Position numbers and translations under genes: made by a program
From: Cruorifilaria tuberocauda
Taxonomy: Eukaryota > Nematoda > Chromadorea > Rhabditida > Onchocercidae
Reading direction: 5' to 3'
DNA: 52,083 bases
Assembly: GCA_013365365.1 (NCBI GenBank)
Contig: JABVXU010000386.1
Location: forward strand, 1-52,083
Part shown: positions 24,668 to 35,700 of the stretch, piece after piece
Numbering within the stretch: position 1 is the stretch's first letter
Layout: each line of letters begins with the position of its first letter
Notes under the pieces: generated by a model
Seen by the model: the letters and a program-made list of their open reading frames with translations, nothing else
Database searches by the model: none
Told to the model about the DNA's origin: nothing

Positions 24668-26654
24668 CTAATTTGACTCGTTTTTATCATTTCTCTTCTG
24701 AAATTGTTTTTTTTTTCGACCAGTTTTATTGAATAGCTGTCGATTGTGTTTCAATTTCTTTAAACGAATATGATCAGATTGTGATGAATCATAGAAATAT
24801 TGATCTGATGATAATGATTCCGCTTTATTCCATCTACGGCTCTCGGATTCTTCCAAATTATTCGGCTTTCTTCCTGGTGGTTTAATCAATTCATTGTAAT
24901 CATACGAAGTGCGCTGAGGACAAGAGCAATATGCAGCATCATATCCCGGTGATCCTTGTCCACCGGGCTTAAAAATATAAAGCAATCAAAGAAGATGGTT
25001 TCTTATCAATCTTTTTTATCAGCATCAAATCGTTTTTTTTGAAGTTTATTGTTCTTTTCTACATATACCATATTTTATAATTAAAAAAAGAAATCTCTTG
25101 AAGTTAGAAATTGAATGAAATAATTACAAACCTTTCCTGGTAGTCCATTTTGTCCCGGAAGTCCCGGTTTACCAGGAATCCCTTGCTCTCCTACTGGACC
25201 TTCATTTCCTTTCGGTCCCGGTTTACCTTTTTTTCCCGGTAAACCTATTGGACCTTTAGGTCCGGGTGATCCTTTTGATCCTGATTTACCACGCATCACC
25301 AATGCCGATTTACCCATTTTTCCAGGTGGTCCAATTGGTCCGGGTGGACCTAAATATTTTGAACTGCAATTAACTAAAGACTGTTTTACTTCTCAAATGA
25401 ACATATATGTGTTTGAGGCTTGTGCAAAACTTACCAGGTGGACCCTGTTCACCTACTGGACCTTGTTGTCCAGGCATGGCAGGATTTCCATCAGGGCCCG
25501 GTTTACCGGGTTTTCCTGGTGGTCCTTCTGCACCAGTTAGTCCCGGTTTTCCTGGTGGTCCCTTCGGTCCTTCTGGACACTCGATGCATATTTCATAATC
25601 ATCAATCTCCATACGAAATTTATACAAAATAGTCGTAGCGTTTGATCCCGGTTTGCCCGGTAAACCTGGTTCTCCATCAACTGTAACATTATTTTGCCAT
25701 TTTTTAGCCTTAAATTTTTAAATTTGAATTTCTTATTCTTGTACGAACAGTCAGAAAAAGTACGATTTAAATTATGAACTGATTTGCAATCCAGCACTTA
25801 TCATTGTTTAAGAGATAAACTTACTTCCCGGAAAACCTGGTATACCGGATGGACCTCGTGGACCAGCTGGACAGTCATTTGATTGTGGTGAACAATCTGC
25901 TAGAAAAAATCCCATCAATGATGCATTTATTATTTCTAAAGCTAATAGAAGCAAATTTAAATTTTTAAATTAAATTTGAAAGCTGACAATTTTCTTACCA
26001 CATTCTGCGGGCCAACTATAATCATAATATGCTTCACGAAGAGTTCGTCTCGATCGTAACAAATTCAATTTTGTGGTACTATCTGTATACCGTCGATTTA
26101 TCACATGATATTTCATCATCTCTGACCACGCATCATTCGTTATCACCTGAAATGTCAATTGCAAAATGATTTAATGAATTTCTGCAATTTCCTATTTCTG
26201 AAAGGAATTTTTTAATCACATTTCGGGAATCATTCTATCTATTAACTTGATAGCAATTTTGATTTTAGTAATAATTTCGACTGATGATCGAGGAATGAAA
26301 TACTTTAATGATAAGATATAAGTTTTCCGTAAAATAGGATATTGTAAATTGAAAGGATCATTTAATAGTATAAAATTTCATCGATACTTTTAATTTTTAT
26401 CAAAGTTTAATTGATTACATTCACTTGCAACATTTATTAAAAGAGAAAAAGAGCAAAATCATTTGAGAAATAAATGATATTAACTTTCTTTAAATTAAAT
26501 TTTTCATTACCCTGAATTCATTCATACCATCGATTATTTCATAGTATAAATCATTGATATCCTTGAATAGTAATGTACAAATCATCAATGATCCGATGAT
26601 CGTTAAAAGGCTGGCGATTGATAAAGCGCAAACCCAAAATTGTACTGTTTTCAT
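24668..26654 (-). CDS. Nematode cuticle collagen with long basic C-terminal tail
   Basis: Secreted structural protein of the cuticle. Exons on minus: 26654-26511, 26146-25999, 25899-25825 (or from 25896), 25680-25435, 25349-25132, 24967-24668, for 376 residues. Residues 9-31 form the hydrophobic anchor/signal of the nematode cuticle collagen N-terminal domain, followed by the typical DAWSEMM. A furin-like RSRR lies at about 79-82, the usual processing site. A Cys pair (ECADC or ECDC) precedes a short Gly-X-Y block. A non-collagenous insert with an NAT sequon and CIECPEG follows, then a main Gly-X-Y block of roughly 110 residues with one break ([13 protein letters not shown]). The triple helix ends at [11 protein letters not shown], the usual Cys pair. 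The last 90 residues are unusual: polar, then Lys/Arg-rich ([18 protein letters not shown]). I cannot assign a C. elegans orthologue. Confidence 0.93.
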
Positions 26655-26660
26655 AACACA

Positions 26661-26669
26661 CTGAAATTA
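26661..26669 (-). promoter_or_regulatory. Putative trans-splice acceptor before the collagen gene
   Basis: On the minus strand TAATTTCAG ends six bases before the collagen ATG, a typical spliced-leader acceptor position. A 5' UTR intron is the alternative. Confidence 0.55.
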
Positions 26670-28012
26670 TTTCAATTTTAAGCGATAAAATTTTGGTAGA
26701 AATTTTCATTGGATGACGAAATTTGTTTGTTTCAATTTTTCTTTTTTTGAAAATTTAGCGAAAAAAAGATAGCAAACAGCTTAATTCATTGAAATTTCAC
26801 GAATAAGATCAAAAGAAGAATGGATGTTAAGTGATTTTAAAGTTGGAATTTAAGAAAATGTAGCAGAATATTGATATATGTATTATAATTATTGAAATTG
26901 TTAAATCATATTATAGAGAATTGTTTATCGTCTCGAGATTACTATGTATTGAGAATGATTTTAATAATAATTTAATAGTAATTTCGAGAATTAGTTCAAA
27001 CAAGTGATAAAATTATCTTCGATGTTATTATTTCATTTTTTCATCCATTTACAATTATTATATTTTTCAAACAATTTTTTATTTTCAAATTTGAACAGTT
27101 TCAAGTAAGTTTTGAAATGACTGTAAAATTTGATACAATTAAATTCTTTCTCTTGCAATATTTGAATAATCAATATTAACTCAAAACATTTTACTTAAAA
27201 ATTAGCTAAACTACGATTACTTAAAATTAAATATATGTTTTCATCGCTTCTTTTACTAGTGATAACTTGTATCTCAAGTATTTGCATATTCAGTTTGTAA
27301 TATTGATTTAATAAAATTTCGTTTAATAAAGTTTAATAAAATTTAAAAATTTTTTAAATTCTTTTTAATTCCAATTCCTTAATGGTATGTTAAAGAAAAA
27401 TCAGGGTACATCTCACTTAAGCTCTTTTATTTAATCAAATATAGTTGTTTCATCCAGTCATTAGATTAAAAACAATTGAATGAATTAATTTACAATTATG
27501 AAAAGGTCAAAGTGTAAAAAATTTTTTTCAAGAAAATCGAAGAGTTAGTCGTTCGTTTATTTTAATTAAGCAATCCTAATGGCACATACAAATAACTCAT
27601 TTCCTGTTTTCAGTTCCAATTCTTAATCTATGTTAGTTAAAAAGATTAACAGGTTTTAACAAGTAATCAACGGATGAGGAGAAAATACGTTACATGGATA
27701 ACGAACCGGAATTATTGATTATTCATCCTAATGTAATTAGCCAGCATTTGATTATGGTATTTCATGATAGTTATCACTGTTAAGGTATCAATAGACCAAA
27801 TTCAAATTTCTAAGCTTAATTTTGTTAAATACCGTATATTTTGTGGAAAAAAAAGAAAATGAAAAAGGAAATTAAGCGATAAATGCTAAGAGAAAAAAAT
27901 AAAAACACAAAAAATCTTCTCGAATCTTTCGAATATCAAATTAGGATTACCTATCTGCATTAATTTTAATTTTGTACAAAACTTCTAATTTTTCTGTCAT
28001 ATATATTTTAGT

Positions 28013-28055
28013 AGAGAAGAAAGAGAGAGGGAGAGAGAGAGAGAAAGAGAGAAAG
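28013..28055 (+). repeat. Polypurine GA tract
   Basis: 43 uninterrupted purines, mostly GA and GAAA units, in the collagen upstream region. It could form H-DNA or bind GAGA-type factors, but it may just be a microsatellite. Confidence 0.8.
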
Positions 28056-29888
28056 GTAAAGAAAGGGGAAACTCCTTTATTCGACTGCTGGATTAATATG
28101 TTATCAAATTATGATTTGAGAAATTGAGTTTTTTTCAATAATAAACCAATTTTTAATTCCCATTTGCATGAGCGCCTTTCTGCTTTCCCAAACAACAATT
28201 TCATTTTGTCAAAAATTATGAATAAATTTATTTACCATAATTTTATGAAATGAAATTATCAAAAGAAACGAAATTTTTGGAATAAAATTATTAAGCAAAG
28301 AAATTTTATAGATTACGAATCAAAAAGAGACCTAAAGCTAAAATCCATTAATGATAACTAATCAGATAAAATTTTTGAAATATCAAAACATAAACAATTT
28401 TCTCATACAAACATAAATCTATTCCATTCAATTTATTCCAGTTTTCCTTCCTTTCAGCCTAATAATTCATTTTATAAATTATATAAAACTATTTATGCCA
28501 TAAATAAATTTTATTATAAGCATATTAATTTTTTAATGGAATGTAATAAATTCCGAGAAGTTTTATGAATTAAGAAAAAAAAGTCTTTCATTATCATTCT
28601 GGATTAATTTACTTTACAATCATACATCAGATAGGTCAGTGAATTATAGGATAGGGTAAGAGATTCTGACTTGGTAAAAAGGAATGTGAATGAAAGAAGC
28701 AAAATAGGATTCTTTATATAGATGTCCTGCTCTTTAATGTTTTAGGAAACGGAAACTGATGGAATATATTATGGTATGACAGATTATCAAAATTTCGAAA
28801 ATGCTTGAACTGATTCTTTTCTATTAATGGTTTTATATCAGACAGTTCTCATTGATGAATATTAATTAGCAATTAACATAAAATTAAGTTTGTCTTTTCC
28901 TCATTGAGAGATATAGAAGTAATAATATCACCGGTATAAATCTTCAGTTCGGGAATTATGAATCCAATTTTGAAATCAAATTTTAATATCCCCAATTTTT
29001 TTTTTAAATTTATTATAAGTTTCAATTTATCAATTAAGTAAAATATGGAAGATTATAAATCATCTTTGATTTTAGAGGTATATTAAATTTCCAGCCTTTC
29101 TTTTTGATTGATAGATTTAGTTTATAGAATTGATTGATTGATCTGATTTTTTCTTTTTTTTTGAAGTTTACGATTATAAATTTAACATAATTTCTACGAT
29201 GAATAATAGTAATCAAATAAGAGAAATAAATCCAACGATCCCATCCTCCCCAATATTTGGTTCTGTCTTACAGTGAGTTAATTTGAATTTAAGCACCAAT
29301 TAATTGTAACATTAATTAAATCAAAGAACTAATTAATAATCGAATTGTATGATTGCCAATTGATAGTAATCATGTAAATTAATTACTTAAAGTTAAAAAT
29401 CGAAATATTATTTTTTCATGTTCTTTTTAATAAGTTCAAAATTTATCTAATTTATTAAAAAAAATTCAAACATTTGTCTTTTAAAACTTTTTCTTCCTAC
29501 ATACCAAATTAAATGATGATGAATGAACTGAATTTAAGTTTTGTCTTTAGCTTATCGATTAATGATCAAATTGTTCATAAATTGATTATATATTATTAGA
29601 AGGACTTTTTTTAAACATATATTCTTGAAACTAAGAATTTTTTTCTTTTTTAAAAATCTTTTTCAATATTTGAGATAGATCAATAATCAGTAAATAAATC
29701 AATAAATAAATCATTAATATCATTGGAATACTTACAAAATGATCAATTGCTGATAATTTTTCTCGTTATGTATCATTTTGTTTTCAGCAGTAAGTATATA
29801 AGACTTTTTAATTTTCATAGAATTACTCAATTAAATTTGACTTAATTGCTTGAAATTTAAAAAATAAATAATGACTTGTCATTTATAC

Positions 29889-29938
29889 TGACCAATAAGA
29901 AGGTCATTCATAATGATCAATAAGAAGGTCATTCATAG
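29889..29938. repeat. Two-copy 25-bp tandem repeat
   Basis: TGACCAATAAGAAGGTCATT and its following five bases (29889-29913) repeat at 29914-29938 with two differences. Each copy also contains GACC/GGTC as a short inverted repeat. Confidence 0.85.
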
Positions 29939-30617
29939 TAGCCAATGATAAATGGAAAAAGGTGAAAGGAAAGAAAGGAACAAAAAAACTTGCCTTCAGA
30001 TGATCATTCTCACTTATACAATTAAATCTCTTCAGAAACTCTCCAGAATCTTTTGCATCGTTAATTTTCAACCTATATTTGTTAGTAAAAAAAATATGGT
30101 TATTTACATAAATTCTATTCCATTCTGTTTTTCATATTTAAAATTTATTAAAATTTGAGAATTAATAATTTTATTTCATAAAAGTTAATTTATTAATCAA
30201 TAAATTTTTTTCAAATATCACACTCCTCCTTGATATGATAAGAGGTCGGTTGAATTATTTCAAGATATTGAAGGATATTGATGAATTAGCGATAATTACT
30301 GAAATTTAAAATCATTTCATGACCTACTTCTTATAATTTTACTTCAACAATTTTTAGAGCATGTGAAATTTGACAAAAAAAAATTAATATTACTTATCTA
30401 AATGAATGAACACTTGAGTTCAATTTCATTTCTGCATAAACTTTCATCTAAATACAAAATACTTTACACGCACGCACTTATACTTTAAATTGTAATCAAA
30501 ATAAGCGCTGAATTAGCACAATTATAAAATTTTCAAAAAATTGTTTCGGAAATTATTTCTAATCAAATATTTTATAGTGATAGGTTGATTATATGTTTTC
30601 ATGACTGAAGCTTAAAA

Positions 30618-31489
30618 ATGTCAGCTTCATTTACCGAAAAATTATTATTCGTATTTATCGTACTGAATTTAACAATTGTTATATTACTATACAGGTTTTA
30701 AATCTAATTAATTTAAAAAAACCATAATAATTTTATCAACTTGACAGAAAAATCTTAGTTTCAATTTTTTTTAAATATTAAACTTCAGAGATTTTAAAAT
30801 TTTAAAGATTAAAGACTGAAAAGCAGTTGAGATTAAGCAAAAATGTTATTCCATTACATAGCAAAGCAATTTTTGAATATTGAAAAGCTTTTTCAAATTT
30901 TCTTCATCGCAAAAATGACTACTTTACAACTTTAAAAATAATCTTTTGAATAATTAAAAAAATATTTCCTTTTCTTCAGTTATTTACAATTTACTTTCAT
31001 TAACAAATACTAAAAAAGGTTATATTTTGAGATATGATTATCAGTCAGAATTTTTAAAAGATAAAAAACTTTATTTCGCAAAAAAGTGAACTTTATATTT
31101 ATATTATTAAAAAAATCATTAAATTTTTGAGGTTTCAAAAAAAGAAAGAAAAAGAAATCATTCAGCTAATCAAATCAATTCATACTTTTTAATTAATCTT
31201 AAATTTTAGATATACTACTACTGATGCACCAATAATGCTTATTGTTCAATTAATGATACCGTTAATTGTTTGGCAAATAATACTTGGCATATCATTTTTT
31301 CCCGATGAATTTATCTATCAATTCTTGGATGATTTTTATGGGCATAACGACGCAGCTGGTGATCAACTACCATTCAATGAACCAGCACCGCCAAGTCTCG
31401 TTGATAGCATTCATTCACATGGTGATGTGCCAAGAACGCCTAATTTTATGATTGCAGAAGAACAAATGTCATTCGATTTTCTATTCTAA
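30618..31489 (+). CDS. Unknown small membrane protein, two hydrophobic segments
   Basis: I do not recognise the family. Two exons, 30618-30694 and 31210-31489, join in phase (AG plus A makes an Arg codon) to give 118 residues. Residues about 8-25 (LLFVFIVLNLTIVILLY) and 35-53 (IMLIVQLMIPLIVWQIILG) are hydrophobic enough to span a membrane. The rest is acidic, with DDFYGHNDAAGDQLPFNEPA and a Pro-rich stretch, and ends FDFLF. The donor is ACAG/GTTTTA and the acceptor AATTTTAG. The first segment could be a signal peptide, making this a single-pass protein. The second exon is better supported than the first. No neighbour suggests a role. Confidence 0.55.
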
Positions 31490-32769
31490 CATGCTCATTC
31501 ACCCTCCTTTTCCTTTTTTCTGATTTCTTTAATTGATTATTTCATTAATCATTGGGAGTATTGGATTCGTTACTGGAACTGAACTGGAGAAAGTTAATTG
31601 GAATAGATAAATTTTTTAATTATGCAAGTTATATTTCTTTTTCACTTAATCTCTTTCAAAATTTTCCGATTCAATTAATTAAAAAATTATTGATAGAAAG
31701 AGGTGATGTATCATGTAAAATTCAAAATTTTAAAGAAATTAGAATATGAAAAATAAGTAAATGAAAGGCAAAATATGCAGAATGGAAAGCAAAAACAAAA
31801 TATAAAAAACTAACAACAAATTAGTGAAAAAAAAAAATCGAAAATTAGACCTGCTGAATAATATCCGGCACAAATCTTCCAACAAAATTGGAAATTAGCA
31901 TTTCTTAGAATTGAAAAACTGTAAATACCGAAGAGATATAAAAGACTGAAATTTTCAATTAGAAAAGACGGATCCAAGAAGATAATTGAATATTTGACGA
32001 ATTAGCTGAAACATATAACAAAGCATAAACTCTACTATTACTTAGTTCCCGTTTGCGGAAATATAACTATATGTGTATACTCAATTATACTGCAATACTT
32101 TATTGCAAACAATTGTTATCAACATTATGAATCTTTAAATTCACAAAATTTTTTAGAAAAGACATTAGGAACTTGAATCTCAAAACTTGTTTTAAGATCC
32201 TGCAACAATAGTAGAACAACAACAATGACTACTACGGATAAAACTACTTTCAAATAACGAAAGTCTCTACATGATACCCTTGATAGCAGTAATGATTGGG
32301 AACAGTTCCTTACGAATTGCTGATACTGTCAAGACATGCCCTTATCTGTTAGAAAACTCATGAAGTTATTGGAACAAATGAGGATGGAAAAACTCAACAG
32401 TAACAAACTTTTGAATAAGAATCAGAACAAAGGAATACGAAATGACAATCTAGCCTTTTGCCGCAATATGAAATGCAAATTTCTTTTTCAACGAATTGAT
32501 TATAATTCATCCATATCCTACTTAGTTTAACAACTTTTTTTAATCTTATCAATCAAGATTCTTAAAGCCTGGTTCCATTTTTTCATTTGCAAGCATGTTT
32601 TTTAATTAAATAATATTTTTCAAACCGGTATTACAAGAAGTATTTTACAAAAAGTATTAAAATATTTTATGCTAAAATATTCTTTTTTAAATGAAGGGCT
32701 ACTTTCATATTTCTTTTGATCTGTTATCAGAGAAATTCTCTGCATTGGCCAATTTTTTATTACATGCAG
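31490..32769. other. Convergent intergenic region before NOP2
   Basis: Between the 3' ends of the small membrane protein gene (plus) and NOP2 (minus). It holds two frames of about 65 codons (31552-31749 and 32336-32530) that have compositions typical of chance AT-rich frames. I see nothing else. Confidence 0.6.
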
Positions 32770-35700
32770 CTAATGTGCTACAATATTTTTACTTTTCTTC
32801 TTCAATTTTTTGTTGTTCCTCCTTCTCATAAATTTGTTATTGTTGCCTGGTTTCAATTTGTTAAATAATTTTTTCTTGTGAACTCGTAGAACCTTATTTG
32901 GATCATTCTCCGGCACAGATCTATTCGTAGATTCCTGAAAATGCATTAATTATACAGCCAGAGGTTATTTTAACTCTAATTTTTATAAAAAGATGAAATA
33001 TAATTTGATTTGACACAGAAATAGAACTTTATTCTAAATAGCATTTCTTTTTAAATGAAAGAATTCTCTATAAATCAAAAATAACTGTTTCTAATGGATT
33101 CCGATGGTGAGATATTGAAAAAATATATACCTTTGATACTTCAGTTTTTGATGTATCGATATCGGTTTCCATCTTCTTAATCGAAAACTTTTGCTGATAT
33201 TTCTAAAAAAAACTCGGAAATCTTTCTATGTTAATATTTCGCACTACACAATCCTCAGCGATTTTGAATATAGAATAAAAATGAAATAAAAAAGAAAACC
33301 TTTTGATTATCTTCAAGTGAAACTGATTTATTTATCGTTACCGGTTTTCCTAAAAATTACATAAAAGATAAATCCAAGATTGAAGGGGAGAATAATCATC
33401 TCATGAGTGTTACTAAGACATTGAAGTAACATTCTGAATGCTTCGATAATAAAAGCAGATTATAATTTAACAAGGAGTAAATGGATCGACAATACAAAGT
33501 TATTAGATCTCTGGGAATATCAGAAAATGATATCGAAATTCACTTTCGATATTGTTTTCTGATATTCCCGAAGAAATGATAAGGAAACTATAATGAGAAA
33601 TAAAATATAAATGCTTTCGCAGTTCTTTTTCGAATCTATCATATCAAATCTTTGGTAATTCTCTGTAAAAAAGTCAATATTAATTTCAAACCCAATAAAG
33701 TTAATTAGTCCCATAATTATTTTAAAACATTTAATTTCTATTACGTAAGATCATGAAATCAAAATTCAAAATTAGCATGGAAATAACATGGAAAAAATTG
33801 ACCTTTAATTCCATCTCGACTTGAACCACAATTTTGGAAATCGCTTTTGGAAACACTAGTATTTTTATCTTTCAGCTCAACTGAGTTTTCATTTTTCTGA
33901 AATTTAAAATCTTTTTGAATGAAGTTTTTGGGCCATTCAACTTCCATAACACCTAATTCGGCTTTGAGTAATAAAATTCTTGGACATAAGAAAAATTGGC
34001 AGAGTCAGGCAGAGAATATGATGAAAACAGCTAAAAATAATAGAGTGAAAAGTAATGAATGAAAATAAATTGGGGTAAATGAGCCATTATACGTAGTAAA
34101 ATCCAGGAAAGTTGGTGAATCTTAAATTATGCGTCAATCTGTCAAAAAGTTCGTTATATAATGGCTGAAGCTAGCTAAGATATGACACTGAAGTGTGGAT
34201 GGCATAGAGAGGATTGATCCATTTTACAACACCGGCAATAACGATTGTTCAAAAAGTTGTAACTTACTGCTATCTTTGAATTTGATAATTTTTTGAATTT
34301 TGCCACAAAGAATCCATCGATATTATGTATATGTGGATAATATCGTCGAGTTAGAGAAAGTGATGGGTGGAAGCGGTATTCCCGAAATCTAAATTTAGTT
34401 GAAATTTTTTTGAATAAGATCTGAAAACAAAAAGAAGCTATATACAACACTTACTTCGTAAATCCTTCCACACCGATATTCAATCCCATTGGTACAAGTT
34501 TACAATCTCGTTTCCTCAATGCATAATCTACGACTGCTTCATTCTCTTCGACCTGAAATAGAAAACAATTGTTGAAACAATTCAGTATAACAATAGAGTG
34601 AGACTATCAGTTACGGGAGCATCAGAAGTTACACTTTTAGCTGAAAAAATCCTGAAATAACTTTGTAAAACCGAAACAACTAGTAAAGGTATGCACAGGG
34701 AGAAATAGGTATCAATGATGAAAAAGATCGTCTAAAATATAAAGACAGAGAGGCCTGAATTGATCCTATAAAAATGTATAATACACTTACTAGAACAGAA
34801 CATGTCGAATAAACTAGATAACCACCAGTCTTGGAATTTGCATTAATGGAGTCCAATGCAGCGAGTATTAGTTCTCGTTGCAAAGTATGACTCCGTTGAA
34901 CATCTTGACTGTCACGGAGTGTTTTGATACTTCCATCTTTCCAAATTACACCTGTTCCTGAGCATGGTGCATCCAACAAAACACGATCAAAACCTCAAAT
35001 AGAATTTCATATTTTAAAAAATGAAAAATGAGTTCCTATTTAATACTGACTTCAAAATTTAAGCTAGATCCACACTTCTGAAATCTAAATTAGCCTTGAA
35101 AATCTAGATCATTTCGTGGTATTATCACTATTTTTCTTAAATGGAAGTGACAGATTGCGGTAAATACATTATCAGTTATGTAATTATACAACATCATCTT
35201 CATCGTCCGGGTAGCAATAATAAATACAAATTTCTATGATTTGCGATAAAAAATAAAACCTTCTCACAAACCTTGAGGCATAATTTTTGCGAATTCTCGC
35301 CCATCTAAATTGCTTACAATCGCATTATTCACTCCTAGCCGATGCAAATTACCAATAACTGCACGACAGCGCTGCATCTAAAAATAATTGAGTTAGGAAA
35401 AAAATATGAGGACGAAACTTAATTGCGAGAATTAGGAGAAAAGTAAGTCTAACAGCCAACCTTTTTCTTTCCTTGAAAAAAAAGCAGCATTAAGAGATTT
35501 TAGTTTACCAGAAATGAAACCATTTCACTATGCATCCAGTTTTTCCTACAATTGCAACGTCTTGTTTTACTGTAACTCGGATTTTAGGGAGCGAAAACGC
35601 TTACGTTGGCATCATTTGCATAAAGAACTCCAGTATTTTTCATCAGTGCTGCAATATGACAAGATTTACCACCAGGCGCAGCACACACATCCAATATAGT

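Larger units (their letters stand above)
26655..30617. other. 4-kb divergent intergenic region
   Basis: 5' flanks of the collagen (minus) and the small membrane protein (plus). It is very AT-rich. It contains a purine tract at 28013-28055 and a tandem repeat at 29889-29938. A 28-codon frame at about 27694-27780 (starting MDNEPELLIIHPN) looks more protein-like than its surroundings but has no partner exon I can join. No gene is supported. Confidence 0.55.

Noticed and set aside
25407..25632. Plus-strand Gly/Pro-rich frames opposite the collagen
   Set aside because: The complement of Gly-Pro codons also reads as Gly/Pro-rich; the minus strand has the collagen N-terminal domain, Cys pairs and splice sites.
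32336..32530. 64-codon plus-strand frame before NOP2
   Set aside because: Lys/Asn/Leu-rich composition typical of chance frames, with no splice partners.
33520..33714. 64-codon minus-strand frame in a NOP2 intron
   Set aside because: It starts over the hairpin and fills an intron whose flanking exons join in phase without it.
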